DNA of 5,324 nucleotides from Nitrospira sp. (GTDB lineage: Bacteria; Nitrospirota; Nitrospiria; Nitrospirales; Nitrospiraceae), in NCBI GenBank assembly GCA_030456405.1, contig JAKDNQ010000167.1, positions 1 through 5,324 on the forward strand, written 5' to 3'. Every line of letters starts with the position of its first letter. The stretch's first letter is position 1. Both the position numbers and the translations under genes were made by a program. The notes under the pieces were generated by a model, which made no database searches, was not told the DNA's origin, and saw only the letters and a list, made by a program, of their open reading frames with translations. This document shows, piece after piece, positions 1-5,324 of this stretch.

Positions 1-412
1 GCGCCACGATGTTATAAATCGCCGACCCCAGAAAGGCGGGCGGGACCAACAAAAACCCCACCGTGAGGAGCAACAGGAGTGCGACACAGGGAATCACAAT
101 CCTATTCGATCCTGTAAACCCACGACTGGCTACCCGGTTGATGGCGGCCACACTGAGGGCAAGAAATAGCAGAATCGCCACAACGTTGAGCAGCCACTGC
201 CCAATCTGTGTCAGTGCCGTGAAAGTTGGAACGATCCATTCATGTTCCTGGGCCAGCTTGCTGAGATGCATCCCCAGCCGTGACACAAGCCGATACAGAA
301 TCAATTCTGAAAAGGACACGATCAGAACAAGCTTGATCGTGTACCGAAACAGCAGGGATTGATCGCTGAGCTTTCCTGTAATCCGGTCGATGGTGGGATT
401 CGTGGCAATCAC
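1..412 (-). CDS. Integral membrane protein of unknown function, C-terminus cut by window edge
   Basis: I do not recognise the family. The minus-strand frame stays open from a stop at 440-442 to the left edge, giving 137 visible residues. I chose the GTG at 412 because AGGG lies 8 nt upstream of it; another GTG at 421 is possible, and no ATG is in frame. Three hydrophobic stretches are visible at about residues 20-42 (IKLVLIVSFSELILY), 74-93 (LLNVVAILLFLALSVAAI) and 105-135 (containing VALLLLLTVGFLLVPP), separated by short charged loops, so this is a polytopic inner-membrane protein. It begins 73 bp after the radical SAM gene on the same strand with no convincing terminator between them, so co-transcription is likely. 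The plus-strand reading of the same DNA gives a Ser/Arg-rich sequence without recognisable features, which supports the minus strand. Confidence 0.62.
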   Translation of the reverse strand, partial: MIATNPTIDRITGKLSDQSLLFRYTIKLVLIVSFSELILYRLVSRLGMHLSKLAQEHEWIVPTFTALTQIGQWLLNVVAILLFLALSVAAINRVASRGFTGSNRIVIPCVALLLLLTVGFLLVPPAFLGSAIYNIVA

Positions 413-485
413 TTCATACACCCTTGCGGCGCGTCTGAATTATACCGATCGGAAAGAGATAGGAGCACTGTCTCGCAGGGAACAC

Positions 486-2270
486 TCATGACGACCCTGC
501 CGGCTGCGGCTCGCGCACTCCCTGGGCCTTGGCACGCGCGATATATAACAATCCATCGGCCATCGAGTAGTTGAACGGCAACTCGCACACAACTTCACTG
601 ACCTTCTCATAGACATGCTGATACAGCCGCTCCGCTTCGTCCGGCGTCATGCCTTCCGATACCTCATAGAAGAAACCCAGGCTTAAGTCCTCCGCAGACG
701 GACGCATAATCCGCCTGATGCCATAGCTGCCGGGATCGCTCATGATCGGCGCTTCTTTTTCCAAATCGAAGAGGCAGGGCTGGCAAGAGAATCCATACGA
801 TTCGTGAAGCCGCTCGTTCTCCACGATAAAATTCATCGTCTCCCTAGCTTCTTCTTCCTTCTCGGTCGGGAACCCGACGATGATGTAGCAATGCACCGCG
901 ATGCCCAGATCGACACAATCGTCGGCAATGCGACGCACCCATTCCTGCTTGATTCCCTTCTTCATGAAGTCCATGACACGCTGATTGAAGGATTCCAATC
1001 CGAACACAATCTTCAAACACCCGGCATCCCGCATCGACGCCAGAAGTTCGCGCGTGAGATGTTTCTCGAAGCGCATCTCGCAGGTCCATTTGATATCCAG
1101 CTTTTTGTCGATGATCTGCTGACACAGCCGTTTCGCCGGCGAGAGGGCCACACACTCGTCGGTAAAGAAGAAGCGCTGCGCTCCGTACCGCCGCTTGAGC
1201 CAGTCCAGCTCCTCAACCGTTCGTCCCGGCTCTTTCTGTCTGAAGTTCTGGTGATCCAGCGTCAGAGCGCAGAACGCGCAATCCTTGTAGTAGCAGCCGC
1301 GCGAGAACTGCACGGGCAAGACCGGCTCCGGCGACAAATAGAGTCCGAGCGGGAAGCCGTCGTAGTTCGGGGCCGGTAATTGGTTGATGTTTTCAGAGTA
1401 AAACGGCTGGTTGATCGTGATCTTTCCGTTCTGGCGATAGATCAAGTTCGGGACTTTGCTGAAATCTTTTTTCCCGTCCAATTGATTGACGAGTTCGAGC
1501 AAGGCGGTTTCGCCCTCGAACACGATGATATCGTCGGTCAAATCGAAGAGACTCGGGCAACGGCGCACGTTATCGACCAATCTGGTGAAGATACTGCCGC
1601 CGATCGTCAGGTGGATATTCGGAGCGGCTTCCTTGATCAAACGACAGAGCGTCAGGCCGGGGATAATCTGCGAGGTCGCCGTAATCGACACCCCGATCAA
1701 ATCTGGCTGGTCGCCGACAATCGACTGCACGAACTGCTCACGAAAGAGCCGGATGTAGGGGTTCTGGGCTTCATCCCTGATGATCTTCATCAGATCTTTG
1801 GATGAATAGATGGAACAGTTGCCGAACTGATTGTCGACGACCGTCAGTCTGGTTGGAAAATAGAGGGTGGAGAACATTTCCAACCATTTATCGATAAGAA
1901 AAAGACTTTCCTTATAGCCTTCGAGATCGTAGAAGCCTTCTCCGCGAAGGGTCTCCTTAGCCGGCTCAATCCGATCGATGAGATAGGGAAAGCGGTCCAG
2001 CGACTCCACCACTCTCGCCAAATGCTCAGCGCTTCCAGGCCCAGTTTCACCGGTTCGATCCTGCTCAAGCATGCGTTGTTTATCGACCAATTCGTGATAG
2101 AGCCCCACCCCGTAGGAGTGGGTGGCCACCTTATCTAACAGTTCGATCCCAAGATCGCGCTGAGAGACGTTGGTGACCCCGCCTTGCGCCAAAAATCCCG
2201 TCAGCGAGGGGAGGCTCAGATAGGGCTGTGACGGATGCCACGTTGGAGGAAAGAGCAGTGAAACCTTCAT
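486..2270 (-). CDS. B12-binding-domain-type radical SAM protein
   Basis: 594 residues, cytoplasmic. The start MKVSLLFPPT is typical of cobalamin-binding radical SAM proteins. Residues 1 to about 290 form the Rossmann-like N-terminal part, with GVSITATSQ (193-201) and IGGS (223-226) matching the usual strand-loop positions, but I see no DxHxxG cobalamin-ligand motif. The radical SAM core runs from about 318 to 520. RGCYYKDCAFC places the 4Fe-4S cysteines at C326, C331 and C334, a Cx4CxxC spacing rather than Cx3CxxC. FFFTDE (367-372), GLES (424-427) and GFPTE (466-470) are later core-strand landmarks. By family it should bind SAM and a 4Fe-4S cluster and do radical chemistry such as methylation or rearrangement; the substrate cannot be told. 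The ATG at 2270 has only a weak upstream GGTGG. Plus-strand open frames across this gene are shadows. The family call is firm; the reaction is unknown. Confidence 0.93.
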   Translation of the reverse strand: MKVSLLFPPTWHPSQPYLSLPSLTGFLAQGGVTNVSQRDLGIELLDKVATHSYGVGLYHELVDKQRMLEQDRTGETGPGSAEHLARVVESLDRFPYLIDRIEPAKETLRGEGFYDLEGYKESLFLIDKWLEMFSTLYFPTRLTVVDNQFGNCSIYSSKDLMKIIRDEAQNPYIRLFREQFVQSIVGDQPDLIGVSITATSQIIPGLTLCRLIKEAAPNIHLTIGGSIFTRLVDNVRRCPSLFDLTDDIIVFEGETALLELVNQLDGKKDFSKVPNLIYRQNGKITINQPFYSENINQLPAPNYDGFPLGLYLSPEPVLPVQFSRGCYYKDCAFCALTLDHQNFRQKEPGRTVEELDWLKRRYGAQRFFFTDECVALSPAKRLCQQIIDKKLDIKWTCEMRFEKHLTRELLASMRDAGCLKIVFGLESFNQRVMDFMKKGIKQEWVRRIADDCVDLGIAVHCYIIVGFPTEKEEEARETMNFIVENERLHESYGFSCQPCLFDLEKEAPIMSDPGSYGIRRIMRPSAEDLSLGFFYEVSEGMTPDEAERLYQHVYEKVSEVVCELPFNYSMADGLLYIARAKAQGVREPQPAGSS

Positions 2271-2329
2271 GCCAATTCACCACCAACTGGGGAGAAAATA
2301 AGATGAATTCTCAATAAATTCAGACTATT

Positions 2330-2359
2330 TTTATACACTCCGGGATCGGCCAAATGCAA
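2330..2359 (-). promoter_or_regulatory. Candidate sigma70-type promoter for the radical SAM gene
   Basis: On the minus strand TTGCAT (2359-2354) and TATAAA (2335-2330) are separated by 18 bp. The -10 matches 5 of 6 consensus bases and the -35 only 3 of 6. It would give a leader of about 50-55 nt before the ATG at 2270. The inverted repeat at 2362-2386 lies directly upstream of the -35. This is a consensus match in an AT-rich spacer and nothing more. Confidence 0.35.
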
Positions 2360-2361
2360 CC

Positions 2362-2386
2362 CTCGGAAACACTCGCCTTTTCCGAG
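2362..2386. promoter_or_regulatory. Perfect 8-bp inverted repeat, possible operator
   Basis: CTCGGAAA (2362-2369) and TTTCCGAG (2379-2386) are exact reverse complements separated by 9 bases. The repeat lies in the spacer between the divergent radical SAM and exported-protein genes. Neither side is followed by a T-run, so it is unlikely to be a terminator. Its 17-bp half-site spacing and its place just upstream of the candidate leftward -35 suit a dimeric DNA-binding regulator. It could also be an RNA hairpin in a transcript started further upstream. Confidence 0.42.
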
Positions 2387-2495
2387 AGACTCAGCAAACT
2401 AACTCTGCACCTCTCACCGTTCCTAAAAAATCAATGTTCATTCCTCACTAAACTTTCTGTGTTCAATTGGACTTCCATATCTCTATCTGAGTATT

Positions 2496-2501
2496 TACAA
2501 T
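2496..2501 (+). promoter_or_regulatory. -10-like box upstream of the exported protein gene
   Basis: TACAAT matches the sigma70 -10 consensus at 5 of 6 positions and would start transcription about 35-40 nt before the ATG at 2547. The region 17 bp upstream (TTCCAT, 2473-2478) is a poor -35, so either the promoter needs an activator or the match is chance. Confidence 0.27.
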
Positions 2502-2531
2502 AGACATGATCGGGCGTTGTCGTTGCTTTGG

Positions 2532-2538
2532 AAAGGAG
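2532..2538 (+). promoter_or_regulatory. Ribosome-binding site that fixes the start at 2547
   Basis: AAAGGAG stands 8 nt before the ATG at 2547. The frame is also open from a TTG at 2517, but that start would put this site inside the coding region and add an N-terminal extension ahead of an otherwise ordinary signal peptide. The ATG at 2547 is therefore the better start. Confidence 0.8.
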
Positions 2539-2546
2539 TGATTCCT

Positions 2547-3026
2547 ATGACACGATTCATGCGATCAAAGGCTGTTGTGCTGACAGCGGCGTTGGTTCTA
2601 CCGATAACCGTTGCACTGCCTCTCCAATCGGTATTCGGCGAAGGTGGCGCACGGCGGGACGTTGTGCGTGATGCCGCTGAGAGCAAGGCAGCGGACATGG
2701 GGCTGCTGTATCTGGTCGAGTTCGCGGCGACCCAAGCCGGAGCGCCGACGACCCCGGAGCAACGGGCTGAGCAGCTCGAAAAGCTCGTCATTCCGACCAT
2801 CGAAAGTCTGGGAAAAGATGACAAGATCCGTGCCGGAGGGATCGTCGCCGGTGCTCTCACTGGAGCCTTCGTGGTTGAAGCCAAGTCGAAAGATGAGGTG
2901 ACTGCTCTCGTGCGGGCGCTTCCTGCCTGGGGCATCATGCAGTGGCAAGTCACACCGATCGAGCGATTCGACCAACGGGCCGACATTGAGAAGAAGGTGG
3001 TACAAGGACTCCGCGAGCAAAAATAG
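2547..3026 (+). CDS. Exported muconolactone-isomerase/YCII-like protein
   Basis: 159 residues. Residues 1-31 look like a Sec signal peptide: basic MTRFMRSK, a hydrophobic core at about 9-27, and possible cleavage after VFG (29-31). The mature part, from about residue 52, resembles a dimeric alpha/beta-barrel domain of the muconolactone isomerase/YCII kind. LLYLVEFAATQAG (53-65) would be the first strand, followed by a helix, GGIVAGALTGAFVVEAKS (97-114) the central hairpin, and a closing LPAWGIMQWQVTPIERF (125-141) that parallels the LP...VTP end of muconolactone isomerases. Classical family members are cytoplasmic and degrade aromatics; an exported one beside respiratory genes probably has another role, so I assign no reaction. 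It appears to be a single-gene transcript, divergent from the radical SAM gene and closed by the hairpin at 3157-3193. Long minus-strand frames opposite it lack any such features. Confidence 0.85.
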   Translation: MTRFMRSKAVVLTAALVLPITVALPLQSVFGEGGARRDVVRDAAESKAADMGLLYLVEFAATQAGAPTTPEQRAEQLEKLVIPTIESLGKDDKIRAGGIVAGALTGAFVVEAKSKDEVTALVRALPAWGIMQWQVTPIERFDQRADIEKKVVQGLREQK

Positions 3027-3156
3027 TTCAGGCGCGCCAATCCAAATCGCGTCGGCTCTGCGTGCCTCAGGCGGTTGTAGCACATAGATGGACCTTGCGC
3101 GCAAACCGCTATGGACACAGAGGTCAATCATTGCCTATGCGCCGATGCACAAATTA

Positions 3157-3193
3157 AAAACCCCAGCCCGGCCTAACGCCAGACTGGGGTTTT
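3157..3193. terminator. Bidirectional intrinsic terminator between convergent genes
   Basis: AAAACCCCAG (3157-3166) pairs perfectly with CTGGGGTTTT (3184-3193), with a possible inner GGC/GCC pair in the loop. Read rightward, the GC stem ends in TTTTCTTGCTT; read leftward it ends in TTTTTAATTT. It lies 130 bp after the exported-protein stop and 25 bp after the NxrC-like stop on the opposite strand, so it can serve both. Confidence 0.85.
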
Positions 3194-3218
3194 CTTGCTT
3201 CTAGGATCGCTCCCTACT

Positions 3219-4169
3219 CTACAGCTTCAAGGTAAACCAGGTGGAGAGGGCCTTCATACCGTTACGCTCGATGTTGTTCCCGTCCCATACCGCAAAGGCG
3301 ATGGGTACAGACATTCCCGCCTTGAACTGGGTATCGTTGGCATCTCCGGTTTCCAACGTGCGCTTCACCACCACGCGCCAGGTTGGACCAGTGTATCCAC
3401 CACCCTTGATGGAACCCGAAGGCTCCCAGACACCGTTTCCAATGACATCCTGATGCGCTTGCGTCGTGAGGGTGCTGAAGCCATTGGCATTCAGATCCTC
3501 AACTGAGCTGACGCGTAACGTCGGATCGGACATGATGTTGCCAGACCAGATACCAGGATTGAAGGGCCCAAGGCTTCGGCCGATCCGGTCCGGATAGGTC
3601 ACGCCGCCCGCCGGCTCCTCGAAATAGTAATCCCAGAAAATGCCTGGGTATTGGTCGTCCACGTCCCAGATGCCCGCGCTATCCTTGCCCAGGTCCTTTT
3701 GCCATTCTGCGTTCCACCGCCAAATGTTGGTGGTACCGCCTGACTGACCCATGCACTGGAAGGGTGGCGCTCCAGCCGTATTGACTGGGAACATGATTGC
3801 CGCCTGGTCCCGGAAGTCCTGGGGACCGATGGTCGTATCGTTTTTGGTCTGATCCTGCCATTCTATACGCAAACCCATTTCCTTCCCGTTGGTCATGGCC
3901 TTCACGAACACCGACTTCACCGAAATATTCGGGTGCATCGGCGTGGTGATCAGCTGACCGCTCAACGGCACGATCACCCCAGGCACACCCTCCCACACTG
4001 GGTTGGCGCCATCCATCGGAATCGAACCCTTGACCATCTTCGCCGGAATGGTCACCGGCTGGCTGACAGCCAACGGAACCTGCCCGATCGTCAGCATCAC
4101 GCCCACGATCAAGGCAGAGAGAAGAATGCCGAGCACCACACGCTTGCTGTGTGTCTGCACTACACTCAT
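3219..4169 (-). CDS. nxrC: NxrC-like haem-b gamma subunit (ethylbenzene dehydrogenase-related), exported
   Basis: 316 residues. Residues 1-36 form a Sec-type signal peptide: SKR (8-10), a hydrophobic core at about 11-35 containing LIVGV, and possible cleavage after AVS (34-36). No twin-arginine motif is seen. The remainder matches the ethylbenzene-dehydrogenase-type haem-binding domain of type II DMSO-reductase gamma subunits: DGANPVWEGV (53-62), MGLRIEWQDQTKND (98-111), DQAAIMFPV (121-129), NIWRWNAEWQ (148-157), TWRVVVKRTL (263-272) and PIAFAVWDGNNIERNGMK (289-306). In this family a b-haem is held by Met and Lys; M140 in FQCMG and K269 are my candidates. There is no CxxCH, so it is not a c-type cytochrome. 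In NXR this subunit would take electrons from NxrB in the periplasm. The gene follows a TorD-like chaperone and a small membrane protein. Gamma subunits of chlorate, selenate or similar reductases are the alternative, because NxrA/B are not visible here. Confidence 0.8.
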   Translation of the reverse strand: MSVVQTHSKRVVLGILLSALIVGVMLTIGQVPLAVSQPVTIPAKMVKGSIPMDGANPVWEGVPGVIVPLSGQLITTPMHPNISVKSVFVKAMTNGKEMGLRIEWQDQTKNDTTIGPQDFRDQAAIMFPVNTAGAPPFQCMGQSGGTTNIWRWNAEWQKDLGKDSAGIWDVDDQYPGIFWDYYFEEPAGGVTYPDRIGRSLGPFNPGIWSGNIMSDPTLRVSSVEDLNANGFSTLTTQAHQDVIGNGVWEPSGSIKGGGYTGPTWRVVVKRTLETGDANDTQFKAGMSVPIAFAVWDGNNIERNGMKALSTWFTLKL

Positions 4170-4177
4170 AGGATACC

Positions 4178-4189
4178 CCTCCTCTCAAT
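4178..4189 (-). promoter_or_regulatory. Strong ribosome-binding site of the NxrC-like gene (leader copy 1)
   Basis: On the minus strand ATTGAGAGGAGG ends 8 nt before the ATG at 4169 and is preceded by a run of T. It is a near-perfect anti-Shine-Dalgarno match, suggesting high translation. The stretch from here through the ATG (4189-4167) matches the leader at 4372-4350 at 21 of 23 positions. Confidence 0.85.
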
Positions 4190-4220
4190 TAAAAAAAGAA
4201 CACTCAAGTCATACCGACAA

Positions 4221-4352
4221 TCAATGCGGATTACTCATGATAGAGACAAGGGCTAACAGTACACCCACGATCAACGACACGACCAGAAGACCAATTCTCA
4301 AACGGTTGCTCTGTGGCTGTATCTGTGGCTTCGGCTTCTCTTCTTTTTTCAT
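4221..4352 (-). CDS. Small single-pass membrane protein, possible duplicate of the NxrC signal segment
   Basis: 43 residues, unrecognised family. The start is fixed by AGGAGG 8 nt before the ATG at 4352, one of the best ribosome-binding sites in the window. Residues 1-19 are hydrophilic, basic and rich in Pro/Gln (MKKEEKPKPQ, then R17 and R19). Residues 20-39 form one hydrophobic helix (IGLLVVSLIVGVLLALVSIM), followed by SNPH. The positive-inside rule predicts a cytoplasmic N-terminus and almost no periplasmic tail. It lies between the TorD-like chaperone (93 bp gap) and the NxrC-like gene (51 bp gap) on the same strand. Residues 15-36 align with NxrC-like residues 8-29 at 10 of 22 positions, including LIVGV, and the leaders are nearly identical. 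I infer a small anchor or assembly factor for the complex. The alternative is a decayed duplicate, but an intact frame and strong ribosome-binding site argue for expression. Confidence 0.72.
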   Translation of the reverse strand: MKKEEKPKPQIQPQSNRLRIGLLVVSLIVGVLLALVSIMSNPH

Positions 4353-4360
4353 AGAATACG

Positions 4361-4372
4361 CCTCCTCTCAAT
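4361..4372 (-). promoter_or_regulatory. Strong ribosome-binding site of the 43-residue gene (leader copy 2)
   Basis: ATTGAGAGGAGG on the minus strand, identical to the NxrC-like gene's site, with the same 8-nt spacing to the ATG at 4352 and a similar T-rich stretch upstream. It supports the small gene being translated. Confidence 0.82.
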
Positions 4373-4445
4373 GAAAAATAAAGAGCGGCTGCCCGAAACC
4401 GTCATCGCCCCACACATAAGAGAGTAGAATAAACAGACACAGCGA

Positions 4446-5324
4446 TTAGGCCGTCCCACTCGGCCCCTCTCCCTCTTTGTCTTTACCCTGATCCTTCTTG
4501 TCTAAGAACGACTCTGCGCCGACTTCGTTCAGTAACAGACTCAGCTCGTTTCCCTGATCCTGCGCACCGCATTCATAGGTCTGGCCTTCCGGAGAATTGA
4601 ATGTTGCCGGACGATAATCGGTCTCTGAGTAGGGCTGAGGAACGACGCCAAGGAATGCCACTTCGAAATCCATCCATTCCGCCATCAGGTCCGCCACGTG
4701 TTGGTAAAACCCTGACCCGGCTTTCTTGACCAACATCCGACAAAACAGCGGGACCCATCGGCCGATATGATTCTTGACAAATTTTTTCTGCGCGTCCAGT
4801 ACAATCTGCGTCTTGTCCGCTCCATCGTGACAGCGTGAATAGGATTCTTTGTAGGCCAGAAAATGCATGAACTCGAATTCGACGCTCAAATGATCCAGCC
4901 GTTCATGGATGTCTTTGGATAATTCCACACCGAACGCACGATAGAACCCGGCAATATCGCCCATCACTTGCGATTGTGCGAACACATGGTCGTTTCCGAA
5001 TAGCGTTTCATAGGGAGGACAATCGAGCGTGATCACGTTACTGAACACGCGGCGATGCTCGGCTTGCAGATCGCTCAATTGCCAATTGACGCATTCCGAT
5101 GCGACCACTTTTTCAATCTGATCGAACTGTTTACGCAGCAACACCAGCTTGAGCTTGGCCCGTTCACCGCCGATGCCGTCGAGCGCCGCATCTAAGGTAT
5201 CGAGCGCCGCTCGTCCATCCTCGACAAACTCTCCGCATTGCACATAATCGAGAAACTCTTCGTCCTCCGGATACAGCTGGCTCCACGAGACAAGGAGATA
5301 GAGCTTACTCCGGTTGAGGGCACG
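4446..5324 (-). CDS. TorD/NarJ-family molybdoenzyme chaperone, N-terminus cut by window edge
   Basis: 292 residues are visible. A GTG at 5243 could start a 265-residue protein, but the frame stays open to the right edge and those 27 upstream residues (NRSKLYLLVSWSQLYPEDEE) match the normal first helix of TorD-family proteins, so the true start is outside. All-helical landmarks, numbered from the window edge, are EHRRVF (89-94), CPPYET (102-107), DIAGFYRAFG (123-132), LDHLSVEFEFMHFLA (143-157) and HIGRWVPLF (186-194). Such chaperones bind the catalytic molybdenum subunit in the cytoplasm, help insert the bis-MGD cofactor and hold it until export. With an NxrC-like gene downstream, NxrA is the likely client (inference). 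The C-terminal stretch beyond about residue 235 is hydrophilic and ends in a Lys/Glu/Gly-rich tail. The partner could instead be another type II DMSO-reductase family enzyme. Confidence 0.88.
   Translation of the reverse strand, partial: RALNRSKLYLLVSWSQLYPEDEEFLDYVQCGEFVEDGRAALDTLDAALDGIGGERAKLKLVLLRKQFDQIEKVVASECVNWQLSDLQAEHRRVFSNVITLDCPPYETLFGNDHVFAQSQVMGDIAGFYRAFGVELSKDIHERLDHLSVEFEFMHFLAYKESYSRCHDGADKTQIVLDAQKKFVKNHIGRWVPLFCRMLVKKAGSGFYQHVADLMAEWMDFEVAFLGVVPQPYSETDYRPATFNSPEGQTYECGAQDQGNELSLLLNEVGAESFLDKKDQGKDKEGEGPSGTA

Noticed and set aside
475..500. GCAGGG/CCCTGC inverted repeat at the end of the radical SAM gene as a terminator
   Set aside because: The stem is only 6 bp with a 14-nt loop, overlaps the stop codon, and has no T-run.
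63..574. Plus-strand frames of 99 and 71 residues at the left end
   Set aside because: They are antisense to the membrane protein and to the end of the radical SAM gene, and have no domain-like features.
804..1805. Two long plus-strand open frames (804-1379 and 1380-1805) opposite the radical SAM gene
   Set aside because: They lie wholly inside a gene with clear motifs on the other strand, show no recognisable domain, and abut in a way expected of GC-rich antisense frames.
2354..2503. A 49-residue plus-strand frame in the divergent spacer
   Set aside because: It has no good ribosome-binding site and runs through the inverted repeat and the -10-like box; its composition is unremarkable.
3031..3104. 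Palindromes GGCGCGCC (3031-3038) and TTGCGCGCAA (3095-3104) downstream of the exported protein gene
   Set aside because: Short GC-rich palindromes are common by chance; no repeat copies, pairing partner or regulatory context was found.
2495..3131. Minus-strand frames of 210 and 177 residues opposite the exported protein gene
   Set aside because: The plus strand has a ribosome-binding site, signal peptide and recognisable fold; the minus frames are Ser/Arg/Leu-rich shadows, and one would read across the intergenic promoter region.
3079..3204. A short plus-strand frame after the exported protein gene
   Set aside because: It has no ribosome-binding site and reads straight through the terminator hairpin.
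3679..4188. A 169-residue minus-strand frame overlapping the start of the NxrC-like gene
   Set aside because: It is a different frame of the same DNA, lacks a hydrophobic signal or domain, and the NxrC-like frame explains the sequence.
4449..4465. GGCCG/CGGCC hairpin at the end of the chaperone gene as a terminator or attenuator
   Set aside because: The 5-bp stem is weak, overlaps the coding end and is not followed by a T-run, so read-through to the next two genes is more likely.

Overview
The window looks like a piece of a Nitrospira (nitrite-oxidising or comammox) chromosome. The main reason is a pair of minus-strand genes: a TorD/NarJ-family chaperone and a 316-residue exported protein that reads as a type II DMSO-reductase gamma subunit (ethylbenzene-dehydrogenase-type haem-binding domain), very like the candidate NxrC of Nitrospira nitrite oxidoreductase (NXR). 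Organism and pathway are inferred from protein character only. NxrA and NxrB are not in the window, so the partner enzyme is not proven.

Layout, left to right. (1) 1-412, minus: C-terminally cut integral membrane protein of unknown function. (2) 486-2270, minus: complete B12-binding-domain-type radical SAM protein with a Cx4CxxC cluster motif, probably co-transcribed with (1). (3) 2271-2546: an AT-rich 276-bp spacer between divergent genes, holding a perfect 8-bp inverted repeat (2362-2386) next to a candidate promoter for the radical SAM gene, and a -10-like box for the rightward gene. (4) 2547-3026, plus: a small exported protein with a muconolactone-isomerase/YCII-like ferredoxin fold. (5) 3157-3193: a hairpin that probably ends transcription from both sides. 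(6) 3219-4169, minus: the NxrC-like subunit. (7) 4221-4352, minus: an easily missed 43-residue single-pass membrane protein. (8) 4446-5324, minus: the TorD-like chaperone, whose true start lies beyond the right edge.

On the right half, chaperone, small membrane protein and NxrC-like subunit run in one direction with gaps of 93 and 51 bp and look like one operon. The chaperone would mature a molybdenum catalytic subunit in the cytoplasm. The NxrC-like protein would carry a b-type haem in the periplasm and pass electrons on. The most interesting feature is the 43-residue gene: its ribosome-binding leader is almost identical to that of the NxrC-like gene (21 of 23 bases), and its membrane segment resembles that protein's signal peptide. 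It may have arisen by duplication of the 5' end of the gamma-subunit gene and could be a small membrane anchor or assembly factor. No tRNA, rRNA, CRISPR array or insertion sequence was seen.
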